Part shown: positions 35,481 to 48,429 of the stretch, one piece after another
Layout: the number at the start of each line of letters is the position of its first letter
How positions within the stretch are numbered: position 1 is the stretch's first letter
Assembly (NCBI RefSeq): GCF_006715485.1
Contig: NZ_VFNH01000004.1
Location: 558,001-622,000, forward strand
DNA: 64,000 nucleotides
Direction of reading: 5' to 3'
Origin: Herbaspirillum sp. SJZ107
GTDB taxonomy: Bacteria > Pseudomonadota > Gammaproteobacteria > Burkholderiales > Burkholderiaceae_D
The notes under the pieces: generated by a model
Databases searched by the model: none
What the model saw: the letters and a program-made list of their open reading frames with translations, nothing else
Told to the model about the DNA's origin: nothing
Made by a program: the position numbers and the translations under genes

Positions 35481-36573
35481 ATGGCTGGACCAGGCCCGGC
35501 ACCGCCACCGGCGCCTTGATCTGCGCGCGCACCACCTTGTGCACGAATCCGAGCTTCTCCAGCACCGGCGTGCTGAGCGTGAACGGGTACGAGTCCGGCA
35601 TCCCGATGCTGCGGTTCAGGCTGTTGAGCACGTAGGTCAGCGCGAACCAGTCGCGCTGGATGTCGTCGAAGTCATCCGTCTTGCTGGGCAGGGTGATCTT
35701 TTCGATCTCCGGCTCGTCGGCCTTGACCGGATGGAGCGACAGGCCGCAGGCGTTCGCCGTTTCCAGCGTATCGAGCATGTGCAGGTAATGGGCCCAGGTC
35801 TCGGCCCAGTCTTCCCATGGGTGCGAACTGGCGTAGGTACTCACGAAGCGCGACGCCCAGTCGGCAGGCGGGCCTTCGTTATAGTGATGTTTCAGGGCCT
35901 CGCCGTAATCCTGGCGCTCGTCGCCGAACAGGGCACGGTATTCGTCGATCCACTCGCTGTCGGCGACCAACCGGTCGAAATAGTAGTGCCCGCTTTCGTG
36001 GCGGAAGTGTCCCAGCAGCGTGCGATAACGCTCGTGCATCTGTTCGCGCGTGCGTTCACGCTCGGCCGGATCGGCTTCGGCAATGTTCAGGGTAATCAGG
36101 CCGTTGTCGTGGCCGGTCATGACGTGCTGATCCGATACGCCGTCTTCCAGGAACTGGAAGGCGAGGCCGGTTTCAGGCTCGGTTTCTTTCGACGCCGGGG
36201 TCAGGTTGAGCGTTGCCAGCGAAAACAGCAGACGGCGCTTGGCCGCTTCGAGGCGCGACCAGAGGATGTGGTTTTTTTCCGACGTCAACGCCGGAATCAC
36301 GACGGTCAGCTGGCACGACTCGCACAGATCGTGTTCGTCGTCGGCAGGCAGCATCCAGTTGCAAACATTGTGTTCGACATAATTCTGGCACTTTTTATAG
36401 AGCTTGCCCTCGTCCCTGCGGTGCAGGCTGCGCCACAAGCCATTTTCGGCCTCTGCGAAGGCGTTGATGCTGCGCGTCGCCGTCTGATAGCCGAGCGTGC
36501 TGTTGCAATGGAAGCAGAGCGTGTTTTCAAAAAATATTTGGTTTGAACACTTGTCGCAGTGAAACGTTTTCAT
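35479..36573 (-). CDS. Putative zinc-binding metallopeptidase with zinc ribbon
   Basis: This 364-residue protein has an N-terminal zinc ribbon (C6-x2-C9 and C20-x2-C23). The gluzincin motif H192-E193-S-G-H196 lies in HFRHESGHYYFDR, and a later acidic stretch (ASSHPWEDWAETWAHYL) probably holds the third zinc ligand, Glu or Asp. This matches the putative zinc-binding peptidase family (Peptidase_Mx type). It is convergent with, and next to, the ATP-grasp/alpha-E operon, with which such peptidases tend to be linked. It could therefore process the same amidoligase product. Confidence 0.88.
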   Translation of the reverse strand: MKTFHCDKCSNQIFFENTLCFHCNSTLGYQTATRSINAFAEAENGLWRSLHRRDEGKLYKKCQNYVEHNVCNWMLPADDEHDLCESCQLTVVIPALTSEKNHILWSRLEAAKRRLLFSLATLNLTPASKETEPETGLAFQFLEDGVSDQHVMTGHDNGLITLNIAEADPAERERTREQMHERYRTLLGHFRHESGHYYFDRLVADSEWIDEYRALFGDERQDYGEALKHHYNEGPPADWASRFVSTYASSHPWEDWAETWAHYLHMLDTLETANACGLSLHPVKADEPEIEKITLPSKTDDFDDIQRDWFALTYVLNSLNRSIGMPDSYPFTLSTPVLEKLGFVHKVVRAQIKAPVAVPGLVQP

Positions 36574-36856
36574 GGTAGATGAGCGATGAATGGTTTAAGT
36601 TGTAATGACAATCTAACACTAAATCCAGTTGCGCTCCGCACGTGTCAGACAATGCCTCATATCGTGCTCGTGCATCGTGCTCGCAGGCCTGTGTTGAAGG
36701 GTTCTGAAAGGTATTGCGTGATTGTTTGACGATAAGGAAATGACTAACGGTCCCGATAAATTTCTTCATGGAAAAATCCTATAGGAAATTTTTAGTGAAA
36801 TGTTATAAACTTTCGGCTCGTTCGCTGTACAACTTTTGAGGGCCGATGCCACTGCC

Positions 36857-37447
36857 ATGAACAAGAAATACCTGAATGCAGCCGCCGCGTTGGGAGTCGC
36901 CACCGTAGGCGGTCCCCTGTTGGGTTTGTTTCCCATGCTTAGGCTGGCAGCAGCCACAGTAGACTGGTACGCCGAAAACTACGGCGATAGCGCCCGGCGC
37001 AAGCAGGAGCAGGACATCGAAAAGGCAAAGAGCAAAGCGCGCGAGGAGGGCCGTAACGAAGTCAAGGCGGAGTACGCCGTCAGGATGGAGGCCCTGAAGC
37101 GGACTGCCGAGCAGCGCGCCGCCTACGACGACCTGAATCTTGCCCTGTACACGGTCGGTATCGCTTGCCTGGCGCGCTGCGACGCCGCCCACGCGGCGAA
37201 TGTCACGACGATCAAGGAAATCGTGTTCGGCATGAGCCACGGCGCGCTGCCGGCAAAGTTGCACAAGGCTGTCATGAAAGTCGACGGGGCACGGCCGAAC
37301 CTGGCGACGGCCAAAGCGCGTGCGAGCAAGCTTGCACCCGGCAAGGAGGCGTTGTTCGAAGACATGGTCGCCTTGGCTGCCACCCTGGTCGACGACGACC
37401 GCGAACACGGCCTGGAAGCAGCATGGGCCGCGTGCCGCGCCGCGTGA
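36857..37447 (+). CDS. Small membrane-anchored protein of unknown function
   Basis: This 196-residue protein has an N-terminal hydrophobic segment (about residues 4-35) and a charged helical linker (ARRKQEQDIEKAKSKAREEGRNE). Its helical C-terminal half (LNLALYTVGIACLARCD, PGKEALFEDMVALAATLVDDD) vaguely recalls TerB-like all-helical domains. That resemblance is weak. It is followed 10 bp later by the HNH-like/membrane gene and the two probably form one transcript. The start at 36857 is the first ATG in frame; an upstream TTG at 36836 cannot be excluded. Confidence 0.75.
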   Translation: MNKKYLNAAAALGVATVGGPLLGLFPMLRLAAATVDWYAENYGDSARRKQEQDIEKAKSKAREEGRNEVKAEYAVRMEALKRTAEQRAAYDDLNLALYTVGIACLARCDAAHAANVTTIKEIVFGMSHGALPAKLHKAVMKVDGARPNLATAKARASKLAPGKEALFEDMVALAATLVDDDREHGLEAAWAACRAA

Positions 37448-37457
37448 GGAGACTGGC

Positions 37458-39113
37458 ATGAACGATGCAGTCGCTCGATTCCAGCAGCGCCGCCAGCTGC
37501 AGCAAGCCGCCGCCAAGCGCAGCAGGCTGGTCGCGCTGCCGGCACTGGATGCAAAGCACCCACTGGCCCAATCCCTGGACCAGGCGTTCATCGACGCGCC
37601 GAGCCTGGCCGAACTGGAAGCGGCCGAACACGGTGCCGATGTCGGCGCGCAGGCCCGGGCACTGCTGGCCGAACTGGCTGATGGCCATCACCAGCAACGC
37701 TTCGACGCCATGCTGAACGACATGCGGGGCGCGGTCCTGCATACCGTCGCCGGCGCATTCGGCCTTGGCAAACTGGCCAGCGCCTACGACCGCGAGGGCG
37801 GCGCCGTCGACACGGTCCATAACGTGCGTCAGGGCGTATTTGCCACCGACGGCGAACGCCAACGGTTCGATGGCCGCGATGCATACGACACCACCGCGGC
37901 GCACTCGCACAAAACGTACAAGGACGCCAATGCGGCGATGAAGCGCCAACGCGATGCCGGTACGCTGGTCGACAGCTACACCGGGCAGGCGATCGGTGCG
38001 CACCACAAGAACGATGCGCAGCTGGGGGCGAGCCTGGACCACGTGGTCGCCGCGAAGAATGTCCACGACGATGCAGGCCGTGTCCTGGCTGGCCTCGACA
38101 CGGCGAACCTTGCCAACGTCGAGGACAACCTGACGGCCACCACACGCACGGTCAATTCCAAGAAGCGGACCTTGCGCGCCGCCGAGCTGTCCGATCGGCT
38201 GGCGCACGAGACAGGCGTACGGCAGGCGCGGCTCGCCGAACTGGACGCGCGCAAGGCATCCTGGACCGACAAGGAGCGCAAGGAACACGCGAAGCTCAAG
38301 GCGCAGGATACAGTCGACGGCCAGCGTTTGCTGGACAAGGAACGCAAGGCGCAGGCTGCGATCGACGGCGAGGTCAATCGCGCTTACTACACCAGCGGCA
38401 AATTCGTGCGCGCCGCGGCCACGGCCGGCGTCACCGAGGGCGCCAGGATGGGCGTGCAGCAGGCGATCGGTGTTGTCGTGGTCGAGTTCCTTGCCGCTGC
38501 GCTCGCGGAAGTGAAAGACCTGTACCGCAATGGCCGCAGCGAAGCGACCTTCATGGCAGAAATCGGGGTGCGCCTGCGCCGTGTCGGGGAGCGTATTGCC
38601 GGCAAATGGAAAAACGCCCTGGCCGGGATGCGCGACGGTTTCATCGCCGGTCTGCTGTCGAGCATCGCGACGACCCTCATCAATACCTTCGTGACCACTG
38701 CACAGCGGGCCGGGCGCATGATCCGCGAGGGGCTGATGTCGCTGCTGCGCGCGGTGAAGCTGCTCCTGGTGCAACCCGAAGGCATGACCAGACAGGAAGC
38801 GATGCACGAAGCGTCGAAGATCCTGGTCGGCACGGCCATCCTGGTCGGTGGTCTCGCGCTGGAGGAGGTGGTCAGCAAGCAGCTGGCGCTGGTGCCGGGC
38901 CTGGGCGTCGTGGCCGAGGCAGGCGCGGCCGCCGTGGTTGGCGCGGTGACCGCGATCGCCACCGGTTTCGCGGTGTATCTGATCGACAAGGCTGACCTGT
39001 TCAACGTCAACGAGGCCAAGCGTACGGCTGCCATTGGACGCGCCCTCGACGAGCGGCTGGCAGCCTCCCTGCTGGCGCTGGAATCCGGCGCCGTGTCCTG
39101 GCCGCACGCCTGA
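37458..39113 (+). CDS. HNH-like motif protein with C-terminal membrane segments
   Basis: This 551-residue protein has an all-helical N-terminus. A motif region then follows with D194-H195 (SLDHVVAAKNVHDD), N224 (ANVEDNL) and N233-SKK (TRTVNSKKR). The spacing of H, N and N/K resembles an HNH (treble-clef) nuclease, although the usual CxxC pairs are absent. A coiled Lys/Glu-rich stretch leads to hydrophobic segments near residues 332-350, 395-413 and 455-510, so the C-terminal half is probably in or on the membrane. AGGAG precedes the ATG. I do not recognise the family. A defence or toxin role is only a guess from architecture. Confidence 0.78.
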   Translation: MNDAVARFQQRRQLQQAAAKRSRLVALPALDAKHPLAQSLDQAFIDAPSLAELEAAEHGADVGAQARALLAELADGHHQQRFDAMLNDMRGAVLHTVAGAFGLGKLASAYDREGGAVDTVHNVRQGVFATDGERQRFDGRDAYDTTAAHSHKTYKDANAAMKRQRDAGTLVDSYTGQAIGAHHKNDAQLGASLDHVVAAKNVHDDAGRVLAGLDTANLANVEDNLTATTRTVNSKKRTLRAAELSDRLAHETGVRQARLAELDARKASWTDKERKEHAKLKAQDTVDGQRLLDKERKAQAAIDGEVNRAYYTSGKFVRAAATAGVTEGARMGVQQAIGVVVVEFLAAALAEVKDLYRNGRSEATFMAEIGVRLRRVGERIAGKWKNALAGMRDGFIAGLLSSIATTLINTFVTTAQRAGRMIREGLMSLLRAVKLLLVQPEGMTRQEAMHEASKILVGTAILVGGLALEEVVSKQLALVPGLGVVAEAGAAAVVGAVTAIATGFAVYLIDKADLFNVNEAKRTAAIGRALDERLAASLLALESGAVSWPHA

Positions 39114-39133
39114 TTCCAATCCGTCTTTGAAAT

Positions 39134-39169
39134 GCCGTCGATCGTCGTGTGAACGATCGACGGCTTTTT
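39134..39169 (+). terminator. Rho-independent terminator after the HNH-like gene
   Basis: Perfect 12-bp stem gccgtcgatcgt / acgatcgacggc with a 7-base loop, followed by five T. It closes the two-gene cassette 36857-39113. Confidence 0.92.
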
Positions 39170-39273
39170 ATCGTTCGGCGGAAAACGGGCCAGCGCACGC
39201 CGGCCGGACCCGGGCGCTGATGAATGTTGGCCATCCATTATAATTTTTCCATCAAGACCAACAAGGCACCGCC

Positions 39274-40911
39274 ATGACCACCGCCCCATCCGCTATTTCC
39301 ACACCCTGGTGGCGCGAAGCCATCATCTACCAGGTCTACCCGCGTAGCTACCTCGACACGGATGGCGACGGCGTCGGCGACCTGCCGGGCATCACGAATA
39401 AGCTCGACTACATCGCCAGCCTGGGCGTGGACATCGTCTGGCTGTCGCCGTTCTTCAAGTCGCCGATGAAGGATTTCGGCTACGACATCTCGGACTATTG
39501 CGACGTCGACCCGCTGTTCGGCACCCTGGACGACTTCGACAAGCTCATCGAAAAAGCCCACGGCCTCAAACTGAAGATCATGATCGACCAGGTCATGTCG
39601 CACACCTCCGACGCCCACCCGTGGTTTGTCGAGAGCCGCGCCAGCCGCGACAACCCGAAGGCCGACTGGTACGTCTGGGCCGACCCGCGTCCGGACGGGA
39701 ATCCGCCCAACAACTGGCTGTCGGTGTTCGGCGGCTCGGCCTGGCAGTGGGATACGCGGCGGCGCCAGTACTACCTGCACAACTTCCTCACCAGCCAGCC
39801 GGACCTGAACTTCCACAACCCGGACGTGCAGCAGGCCGAGCTCGACGCGCTGCGCTTCTGGCTCGCGCGCGGCGTCGACGGCGTGCGCATGGATGCCTGC
39901 AATTTCCATTTCCACGACCGCCAGCTGCGCAGCAATCCGCCGGCGACCCGGGCCGACAACATGATGGCCACCGACGTGAACCCGTACGGCATGCAGTCGC
40001 ACCGCTACGACAAGACCCAGCCCGAGAACCTGGCCTTCCTGCAGAAGATCAGGAAGCTGCTCGACGAATACGGCGCGATCTCGATCGGGGAAGTGGGCGC
40101 CGACGATTCGCTGGCGGTGATGGCCGACTACACCTCGGGCGGCGACAAGCTGCACATGGCCTACAGCTTCAACCTGCTGACGCCGGACTTTTCGGCGGCG
40201 CACATCCGCTCCCAGGTCGAGGAATTCGAGGCGCGCGTGCGCGGCGGCTGGGTCTCGTGGTCGGTCGGGAACCACGACAGCGTGCGCGTGATGACGCGCT
40301 GGGGCGGCGAGGATCCGCCGCGGGCACTGGCGAAGCTGGTGCTGGCGATGCAGCTGTCGCTGAAGGGCACCCCTTGCCTGTACCAGGGCGACGAGCTGGC
40401 GCTGACGGAAGCGGATGTGCCGTATGAGCTGCTGCAGGACCCCTACGGCATCGCCTTCTGGCCCGAGTTCAAGGGGCGCGACGGTTGCCGCACGCCGATG
40501 CCGTGGGCGTCGGATGCGCCGAATGCAGGGTTTACGACCGGCACGCCATGGCTGCCCGTGGTGGCGCCGCATGTCGAAGCGGCCGTGTCGGCGCAGGAAG
40601 AGAACGAGGATTCGCCGCTGAACTTTGCGCGGCGCTTTATCGCATGGCGCCGTAGCCAGCCGCAGCTCGTGCGCGGCGACATCGCATTCTTCGATGCGCC
40701 CGAAGCGGTGCTGGCATTGCGGCGCGACCTGGAAGGCGAGCCAGCCCTGCTGGCTGCATTCAACCTGTCGAATGAGGCGGTGGACTTCGACTGGCCCGAA
40801 GCGGGCCACGCCGATGACGTGCAAGGCCATGGCTTGCCGAGTACCCGTGCGCGCAGCAGGATACAGCTGCCGCCTTACGGTGCCTGGTACGGCACCGTCA
40901 AGGCGGGGTAG
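39274..40911 (+). CDS. GH13 alpha-glucosidase
   Basis: This 545-residue (beta/alpha)8 glycoside hydrolase family 13 enzyme begins WWREAIIYQVYPRSYLDTDGDGVGDLPGI. The catalytic regions are GVRMDACNF (nucleophile Asp), ISIGEVGA (acid/base Glu) and SVGNHD (third Asp), with QVMSH as region I. Length and motifs fit alpha-glucosidase/oligo-1,6-glucosidase. No signal peptide is present, so it acts on imported or glycogen-derived oligosaccharides in the cytoplasm. It stands alone on the plus strand and its stop is 4 bp from the convergent glgP stop. Confidence 0.93.
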   Translation: MTTAPSAISTPWWREAIIYQVYPRSYLDTDGDGVGDLPGITNKLDYIASLGVDIVWLSPFFKSPMKDFGYDISDYCDVDPLFGTLDDFDKLIEKAHGLKLKIMIDQVMSHTSDAHPWFVESRASRDNPKADWYVWADPRPDGNPPNNWLSVFGGSAWQWDTRRRQYYLHNFLTSQPDLNFHNPDVQQAELDALRFWLARGVDGVRMDACNFHFHDRQLRSNPPATRADNMMATDVNPYGMQSHRYDKTQPENLAFLQKIRKLLDEYGAISIGEVGADDSLAVMADYTSGGDKLHMAYSFNLLTPDFSAAHIRSQVEEFEARVRGGWVSWSVGNHDSVRVMTRWGGEDPPRALAKLVLAMQLSLKGTPCLYQGDELALTEADVPYELLQDPYGIAFWPEFKGRDGCRTPMPWASDAPNAGFTTGTPWLPVVAPHVEAAVSAQEENEDSPLNFARRFIAWRRSQPQLVRGDIAFFDAPEAVLALRRDLEGEPALLAAFNLSNEAVDFDWPEAGHADDVQGHGLPSTRARSRIQLPPYGAWYGTVKAG

Positions 40912-40915
40912 GACA

Positions 40916-43429
<2,514 letters not shown>

Positions 43430-43452
43430 TGCTGTTGCGTTCAGTGATTTTG

Positions 43453-44916
43453 TTATTGGTCAGTGGCGATTTGCCGGTAAAGCGCGAGATAGTGAGCCGC
43501 GGCTGTATCCCAGCCAAATTGTTGCCGCATGCCATGTTCTTGTACCTGCTTCCAGTCAGCTTCACGTTGATACAGCGCGAAGGCGCGGCGCAGGGCGGCG
43601 TGGATGCCGGCGTCGTCGAAGCTGTCGAAGACGAGACCGGTGGCCAGTTCCTCGCCCAGGTTCTCGATCGAGGCATCGACCACGGTGTCGGCCAGTCCGC
43701 CAACCTTGCGCACCAGCGGCAGGGTGCCGTACTTGAGCCCGTAGAGCTGGGTCAGCCCGCAGGGTTCGAAACGGGATGGCACCAGGATCACGTCGGCGCC
43801 CGCGATCAGGCGGTGCGCAAGCTGCTCGTCGTAGCCGATGCGCACCGCCACCGACTGCGGATGGGCCGTGGCGGCGGCGCGGAAGGCGGCTTCCAGCGGC
43901 GCATCGCCGGCGCCCAGCAGCATGATCTGGCCGCCGCGCTGGACGATCAGGGGCAGGGCGGCCAGTACCAGGTGCAGGCCCTTCTGTTCGGTCAGGCGGC
44001 TGACGACGCAGAACAGCGGCGCCTCGTCCTGCACCGCGAGGCCCGCTTCCTGCTGCAGCGCCGTCTTGCACGCGCGTTTACCGCTGACGTTTCGCAGGTC
44101 GTAGTGCCTGGCGATCAGCGGGTCCGTCGACGGATTCCATACCGCATCGTCGACACCGTTGAGGATGCCGGCGAGATCGGCGGAACGGGTGCGCAGCAGG
44201 CCATCCAGGCCGCAGCCCTGTTCGCTGTCCTGGACTTCGCGCGCGTAGGTCGGGCTGACCGTCGAGATTTTGTCCGCGAAGAACAGCCCGGCTTTCAGGA
44301 AAGAGACCTGGCCGTGGAATTCGACACCGTTGATGTCGAAGAAATGGGCGGGCAAGCCCAGGTAGCCGAATACGTGGCTGGGGAAATTGCCCTGGTAAGC
44401 CAGGTTGTGGATGGTCTGCACGCTGGCGGCCAGCTTGCGGCCGGTCGACTGTTCGGCAGCCTTCAGGTAAGCCGGGGCCAGGCCGGCGTGCCAGTCGTGC
44501 GCATGCACGACCTGCGGCTGCCAGGACGGATCGAGGCCTTCGGCCAGGCGCGCCGCCATCCAGCCGAGCAGGGCGAAACGCTGGAAATTGTCGGGGTAGG
44601 CCTGGTTGCCGGCGTCGGCATACGGGTTGCCCGGGCGGTCGTACAGGTTCGGGGCATCGATGACGTAGGCGGCGACACCGCTGTCGGGCAGGGTGCCGCG
44701 ATACAGGCGCAGCGTCTCGGCGCCGAAGGCCGGCGCCAGTTCGGTCACCAGTTCCTGGTTCAGGATGCCGGCGCGCAGGGCCGGAAAGCCCGGCACCAGC
44801 ACGCGCGCATCGCAGCCGGTCTTGCTCTGCGCGGCCGGCAGGGCGCCCGCCACATCCGCGAGGCCCCCGGTTTTCAGCAGTGGATAGATTTCAGTACAAA
44901 CGTGTAATACGCGCAT
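43453..44916 (-). CDS. glgA: Glycogen synthase
   Basis: This 487-residue GT5 glycosyltransferase has the ADP-glucose motif KTGGLADV (K15-L19), [11 protein letters not shown], and the C-terminal [18 protein letters not shown]. It extends alpha-1,4-glucan from ADP-glucose made by GlgC. Two adjacent ATGs exist (44919 and 44916). The second gives the canonical MRVLHV start and better spacing to AGGA, and a longer frame upstream has no support. Confidence 0.95.
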   Translation of the reverse strand: MRVLHVCTEIYPLLKTGGLADVAGALPAAQSKTGCDARVLVPGFPALRAGILNQELVTELAPAFGAETLRLYRGTLPDSGVAAYVIDAPNLYDRPGNPYADAGNQAYPDNFQRFALLGWMAARLAEGLDPSWQPQVVHAHDWHAGLAPAYLKAAEQSTGRKLAASVQTIHNLAYQGNFPSHVFGYLGLPAHFFDINGVEFHGQVSFLKAGLFFADKISTVSPTYAREVQDSEQGCGLDGLLRTRSADLAGILNGVDDAVWNPSTDPLIARHYDLRNVSGKRACKTALQQEAGLAVQDEAPLFCVVSRLTEQKGLHLVLAALPLIVQRGGQIMLLGAGDAPLEAAFRAAATAHPQSVAVRIGYDEQLAHRLIAGADVILVPSRFEPCGLTQLYGLKYGTLPLVRKVGGLADTVVDASIENLGEELATGLVFDSFDDAGIHAALRRAFALYQREADWKQVQEHGMRQQFGWDTAAAHYLALYRQIATDQ

Positions 44917-45001
44917 CATGGTTCCTGTGTCCGTGCGTTCGCCAGCTTGCCGCACGGACGCGCCCGCGTCCGTGCGCCGTCTTACGTAACTCGAAGTTTA
45001 T

Positions 45002-46291
45002 TTACAGCTTGTTCAGCATGTCGGTGGTGACCAGCACCACGCCGCTCTCGCTGCGGTGGAAGCGTTCCGCATCCAGTTCCGGATCTTCGCCGATCACCAT
45101 CCCGGCCGGGATCTTGCAGCCGCGGTCGATGACGACCTTGGTCAGGCGGCAGCCTTCGCCGATCTCGCAGTGCGGCAGGATCACCGCCTGGTCGATATGG
45201 CAGAACGAATCGACCCGCACGTTGGAGAACAGCACCGAGGCCGCGACGTGCGAACCCGACACGATGCAGCCACCCGACACCAGCACGTTGACCGCCATGC
45301 CATGGTCGCCGTTACGGTCGTGCACGAACTTGGCCGGCGGCAGCTGTTCCTGGTGGGTCCAGATCGGCCAGTCGGCGTCGTAGATATTGAGTTCCGGCGA
45401 AATCGAGGCCAGGTCGAGATTGGCGGACCAGAAGGCGTCGACGGTACCGACGTCGCGCCAATAGGCCGGGACGCCGTCGCCGTTCGGGATGCACGACATG
45501 CCGAACGGATGCGCCACCGCGCCGCCTTCGCTCACCACGCGCGGGATGATGTCCTTGCCGAAGTCGTGGGTGGAGGCGGCATTCGCGACGTCGTCGTTCA
45601 GCAGCTGGTACAGATAGTCGGCATTGAAGATGTAGATGCCCATGCTGGCCAGCGTGGTGTCCGGCTTGCCGGGCATGGTCGGCGGATCGGCCGGCTTTTC
45701 GACGAAGTCGGTGATGCGGCGCTCTTCGTCGACCGCCATCACGCCGAATGCCGAGGCCTCCGCCTTCGGCACCTCGATGCAGCCGATGGTGCAGGTGGCG
45801 CCGGTCGCCACGTGGTCCTGCAGCATCAGCGAATAATCCATCTTGTAGATATGGTCGCCGGCCAGCACGACCACGAACTCCGGATGATAGGAGCTCAGGA
45901 TATCGATGTTCTGGTACACCGCGTCGGCGGTGCCGCGGTACCAGTGATCCTCGTTGACGCGCTGCTGGGCCGGCAGCAGGTCGATGAATTCGTTCTGGTC
46001 GCCGCGCAGGAAGCTCCAGCCGCGCTGCAGGTGGCGCAGCAGCGAGTGCGATTTGTACTGCGTCACCACACCGATGCGGCGGAAGCCGGAGTTGATGCAG
46101 TTGGACAGGACGAAATCGATGATACGGAACTTGCCGCCGAAATAGACCGCCGGCTTGGCGCGCTTGTCGGTCAGCTGCTGCAGGCGCGACCCGCGGCCGC
46201 CGGCCAGTACCAGCGCGACGGCGCGTTCCGGCAAGCGGTGGGTGAGCTGGTTCTTCCTTCGTTCAGGTTGCCGATGGATCAGCGTTTTCAT
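45002..46291 (-). CDS. glgC: Glucose-1-phosphate adenylyltransferase
   Basis: This 429-residue nucleotidyltransferase has the N-terminal pyrophosphorylase loop [13 protein letters not shown] and [30 protein letters not shown] and a C-terminal left-handed beta-helix follow. It makes ADP-glucose, the committed step of bacterial glycogen synthesis, and is normally allosterically controlled. It lies 56 bp after glgX and 85 bp before glgA. Confidence 0.96.
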   Translation of the reverse strand: MKTLIHRQPERRKNQLTHRLPERAVALVLAGGRGSRLQQLTDKRAKPAVYFGGKFRIIDFVLSNCINSGFRRIGVVTQYKSHSLLRHLQRGWSFLRGDQNEFIDLLPAQQRVNEDHWYRGTADAVYQNIDILSSYHPEFVVVLAGDHIYKMDYSLMLQDHVATGATCTIGCIEVPKAEASAFGVMAVDEERRITDFVEKPADPPTMPGKPDTTLASMGIYIFNADYLYQLLNDDVANAASTHDFGKDIIPRVVSEGGAVAHPFGMSCIPNGDGVPAYWRDVGTVDAFWSANLDLASISPELNIYDADWPIWTHQEQLPPAKFVHDRNGDHGMAVNVLVSGGCIVSGSHVAASVLFSNVRVDSFCHIDQAVILPHCEIGEGCRLTKVVIDRGCKIPAGMVIGEDPELDAERFHRSESGVVLVTTDMLNKL

Positions 46292-46347
46292 GTTGCCTCC
46301 ACTATTTTTATGGTCGATGACCTAACTAACAAGCTTGGGTTGGATGC

Positions 46348-48429
46348 TCAGTTCCACGGCAAGGCCAGCAGCAGCACCGCGTGCGCCGGGACCTCCACCG
46401 TGCCGTCGGCATCATGCGGCGGCAATTCGGGAAACGCACTGTTCGTCAGCGCACGCCAGGTGCCCGGCGGCAGCGTGAAATCGGCCGGCTGCGCCTGGGC
46501 ATTCACCAGCAGCAGGCAGGTTTCGTCGGCGTCCTGGCCGTCGGCCGGCGCGCACATCCGGATGCCGATGCAATGGCTGCCCCCGTTCCAGGCCGCGTCA
46601 TCCATCACGGCACCGTCCGGCTTGAGCCAGGCGATGTCTGCGTGGCCATCCGCCCCCACCGCACCGGTGTACCAGTCCGCACGGCGCAGGGCGCGGTAGC
46701 GCCGCCGCAGCCCGGTCAGCGCGCCGACGAAGCCGGCCAGCGCATCGTCGGCGCGGCGCCAGTCCAGCCAGCATACGGCATTGTCCTGGCAGTAGGCGTT
46801 ATTGTTGCCCTGCTGGGAATGACCGATGTCGTCGCCGGCCAGCAGCATCGGCGTGCCCTGCGAGAAGAACAGCGTCGCCAGCAGGGCGCGCTGCAGGCGT
46901 GCCCGCAGTTGCAGCACGGCGCGGTCGTCGGTGGCGCCTTCCACGCCGCAGTTCCAGCTGAGGTTATGGGCATGGCCGTCGCGGTTCTGCTCGCCGTTGG
47001 CCTCGTTGTGCTTGTCGTTGTAGCTCACCAGGTCGCGCAGCGTGAAACCATCGTGGGCGGTGATGAAATTCACGCTGGCGGTGGGTTGGCGGCCGTCGTG
47101 ATGGAAGACGTCGCTGGAACCGGCGAAGCGGCGTGCGAATTCGCCCAGCGCTCCGGCCGGCTCATGTGACTGCAGCCAGAATGCACGCATGGTGTCGCGG
47201 TACTTGTCGTTCCATTCGAACCAGCCTGGTGGGAACTGGCCGAGGCGGTAGCCGCCCGGACCGATGTCCCATGGTTCGGCGATCAGCTTGACCCGCGCCA
47301 GCACCGGATCCTGGCGCAGCGCCGCCAGGAAGGTGGCGGCGCCGGAAAACCCATCGGCACTGCGCGCCAGGACCGGTGCCAGGTCGAAGCGGAAGCCGTC
47401 GACGTGCATCGCTTCGACCCAGTAGCGCAGCGAATCCATCACCAGCTGCAGCACGCGCGGCTCGGCCAGGTTCAGGCAGTTGCCGCAGCCGGTCCAGTTT
47501 TCGTACAGGGCCGGATTGTCTTTCCGCAGGTGGTAGTAGAGCTGGTTGTCGATGCCCCGGAAGCTCAGCGTCGGCCCGAATTCGTCGGTCTCGGCGGTAT
47601 GGTTGTAGACCACGTCGAGCACGACCTCGATGCCGCGGCCGTGGACCGCCTTGACCATGTCGCGGAACTCGGAAATCGGCGTGCTGCCGGGCTGCCCCGA
47701 CCAGTAGCGGCGCTCGGGCGCGAAGAAGCCGATGCTCGAATACCCCCAGTAATTCGACAGGCCCATCTTCTGCAGGCGCATCTCGTCGGCGCGCGCATGC
47801 GCCGGCAGCAGGCTGAGCGTGGTGACGCCGAGCCGCTGCAGGGTGTCCAGCACGGCGGGCTGCGCCAGCCCGGCGTAGGTGCCGCGCAGCGCCTCGGGCA
47901 CGTCGGGGTGCAGCCGGGTGTAGCCCTTGACGTGGACTTCGTACAGGATGGTGTCGGCTGCCGGCACCCGCGGCGGCTGGTCGCCGCCCCAGTCGTAGGC
48001 GTCGTCGATCACCTGCGCCTTGAGCGCGATCGCGGCATTGTCGGCCGGGTCGGGCTGGTCCGCGGCGCCGGCGGCATGGCCGTCGAAGCCCGGCTGCGCC
48101 AGGTACTCGCCCACGACCGCGCGCGCGTAGGGGTCGAGCAGGACCTTGTTCGGGTTGAAGCGCTGGCCCTGCTGCGGCGCATACGGTCCGGCGACCCGGT
48201 AGCCGTAGACCTGGCCCGTCGCCGCACCCTCGAGGTAGCCGTGCCAGACGCCGTCCTCGCAGGCCGGCATGCGCAGGCGCGCCAGTTCCTGTTTGCCCTC
48301 GGGATCGAACAGGCACAGCTCCACCGATGCCGCATGCGGCGCCACCAGCGCGAAATTCACGCCATCGCCGTCCGTGTGCGCGCCCAGCGGGTAGGGGCGG
48401 CCTGCATGCAATGCATCTGCCACCGTCAT
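46348..48429 (-). CDS. glgX: Glycogen debranching enzyme
   Basis: This 693-residue GH13 isoamylase-type enzyme has an N-terminal CBM48-like module ([21 protein letters not shown]). The catalytic regions are [14 protein letters not shown] (Asp nucleophile), LIAEPWD (Glu) and ITAHDGFTL (Asp). It removes alpha-1,6 branches from phosphorylase-trimmed glycogen. Its ATG overlaps the glgB stop by 4 bases. Confidence 0.95.
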   Translation of the reverse strand: MTVADALHAGRPYPLGAHTDGDGVNFALVAPHAASVELCLFDPEGKQELARLRMPACEDGVWHGYLEGAATGQVYGYRVAGPYAPQQGQRFNPNKVLLDPYARAVVGEYLAQPGFDGHAAGAADQPDPADNAAIALKAQVIDDAYDWGGDQPPRVPAADTILYEVHVKGYTRLHPDVPEALRGTYAGLAQPAVLDTLQRLGVTTLSLLPAHARADEMRLQKMGLSNYWGYSSIGFFAPERRYWSGQPGSTPISEFRDMVKAVHGRGIEVVLDVVYNHTAETDEFGPTLSFRGIDNQLYYHLRKDNPALYENWTGCGNCLNLAEPRVLQLVMDSLRYWVEAMHVDGFRFDLAPVLARSADGFSGAATFLAALRQDPVLARVKLIAEPWDIGPGGYRLGQFPPGWFEWNDKYRDTMRAFWLQSHEPAGALGEFARRFAGSSDVFHHDGRQPTASVNFITAHDGFTLRDLVSYNDKHNEANGEQNRDGHAHNLSWNCGVEGATDDRAVLQLRARLQRALLATLFFSQGTPMLLAGDDIGHSQQGNNNAYCQDNAVCWLDWRRADDALAGFVGALTGLRRRYRALRRADWYTGAVGADGHADIAWLKPDGAVMDDAAWNGGSHCIGIRMCAPADGQDADETCLLLVNAQAQPADFTLPPGTWRALTNSAFPELPPHDADGTVEVPAHAVLLLALPWN

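Noticed and set aside
36527-36769. 80-codon frame upstream of the zinc peptidase on the minus strand
   Set aside because: It overlaps the peptidase start and its ribosome site, has no good Shine-Dalgarno sequence and looks like leader sequence.
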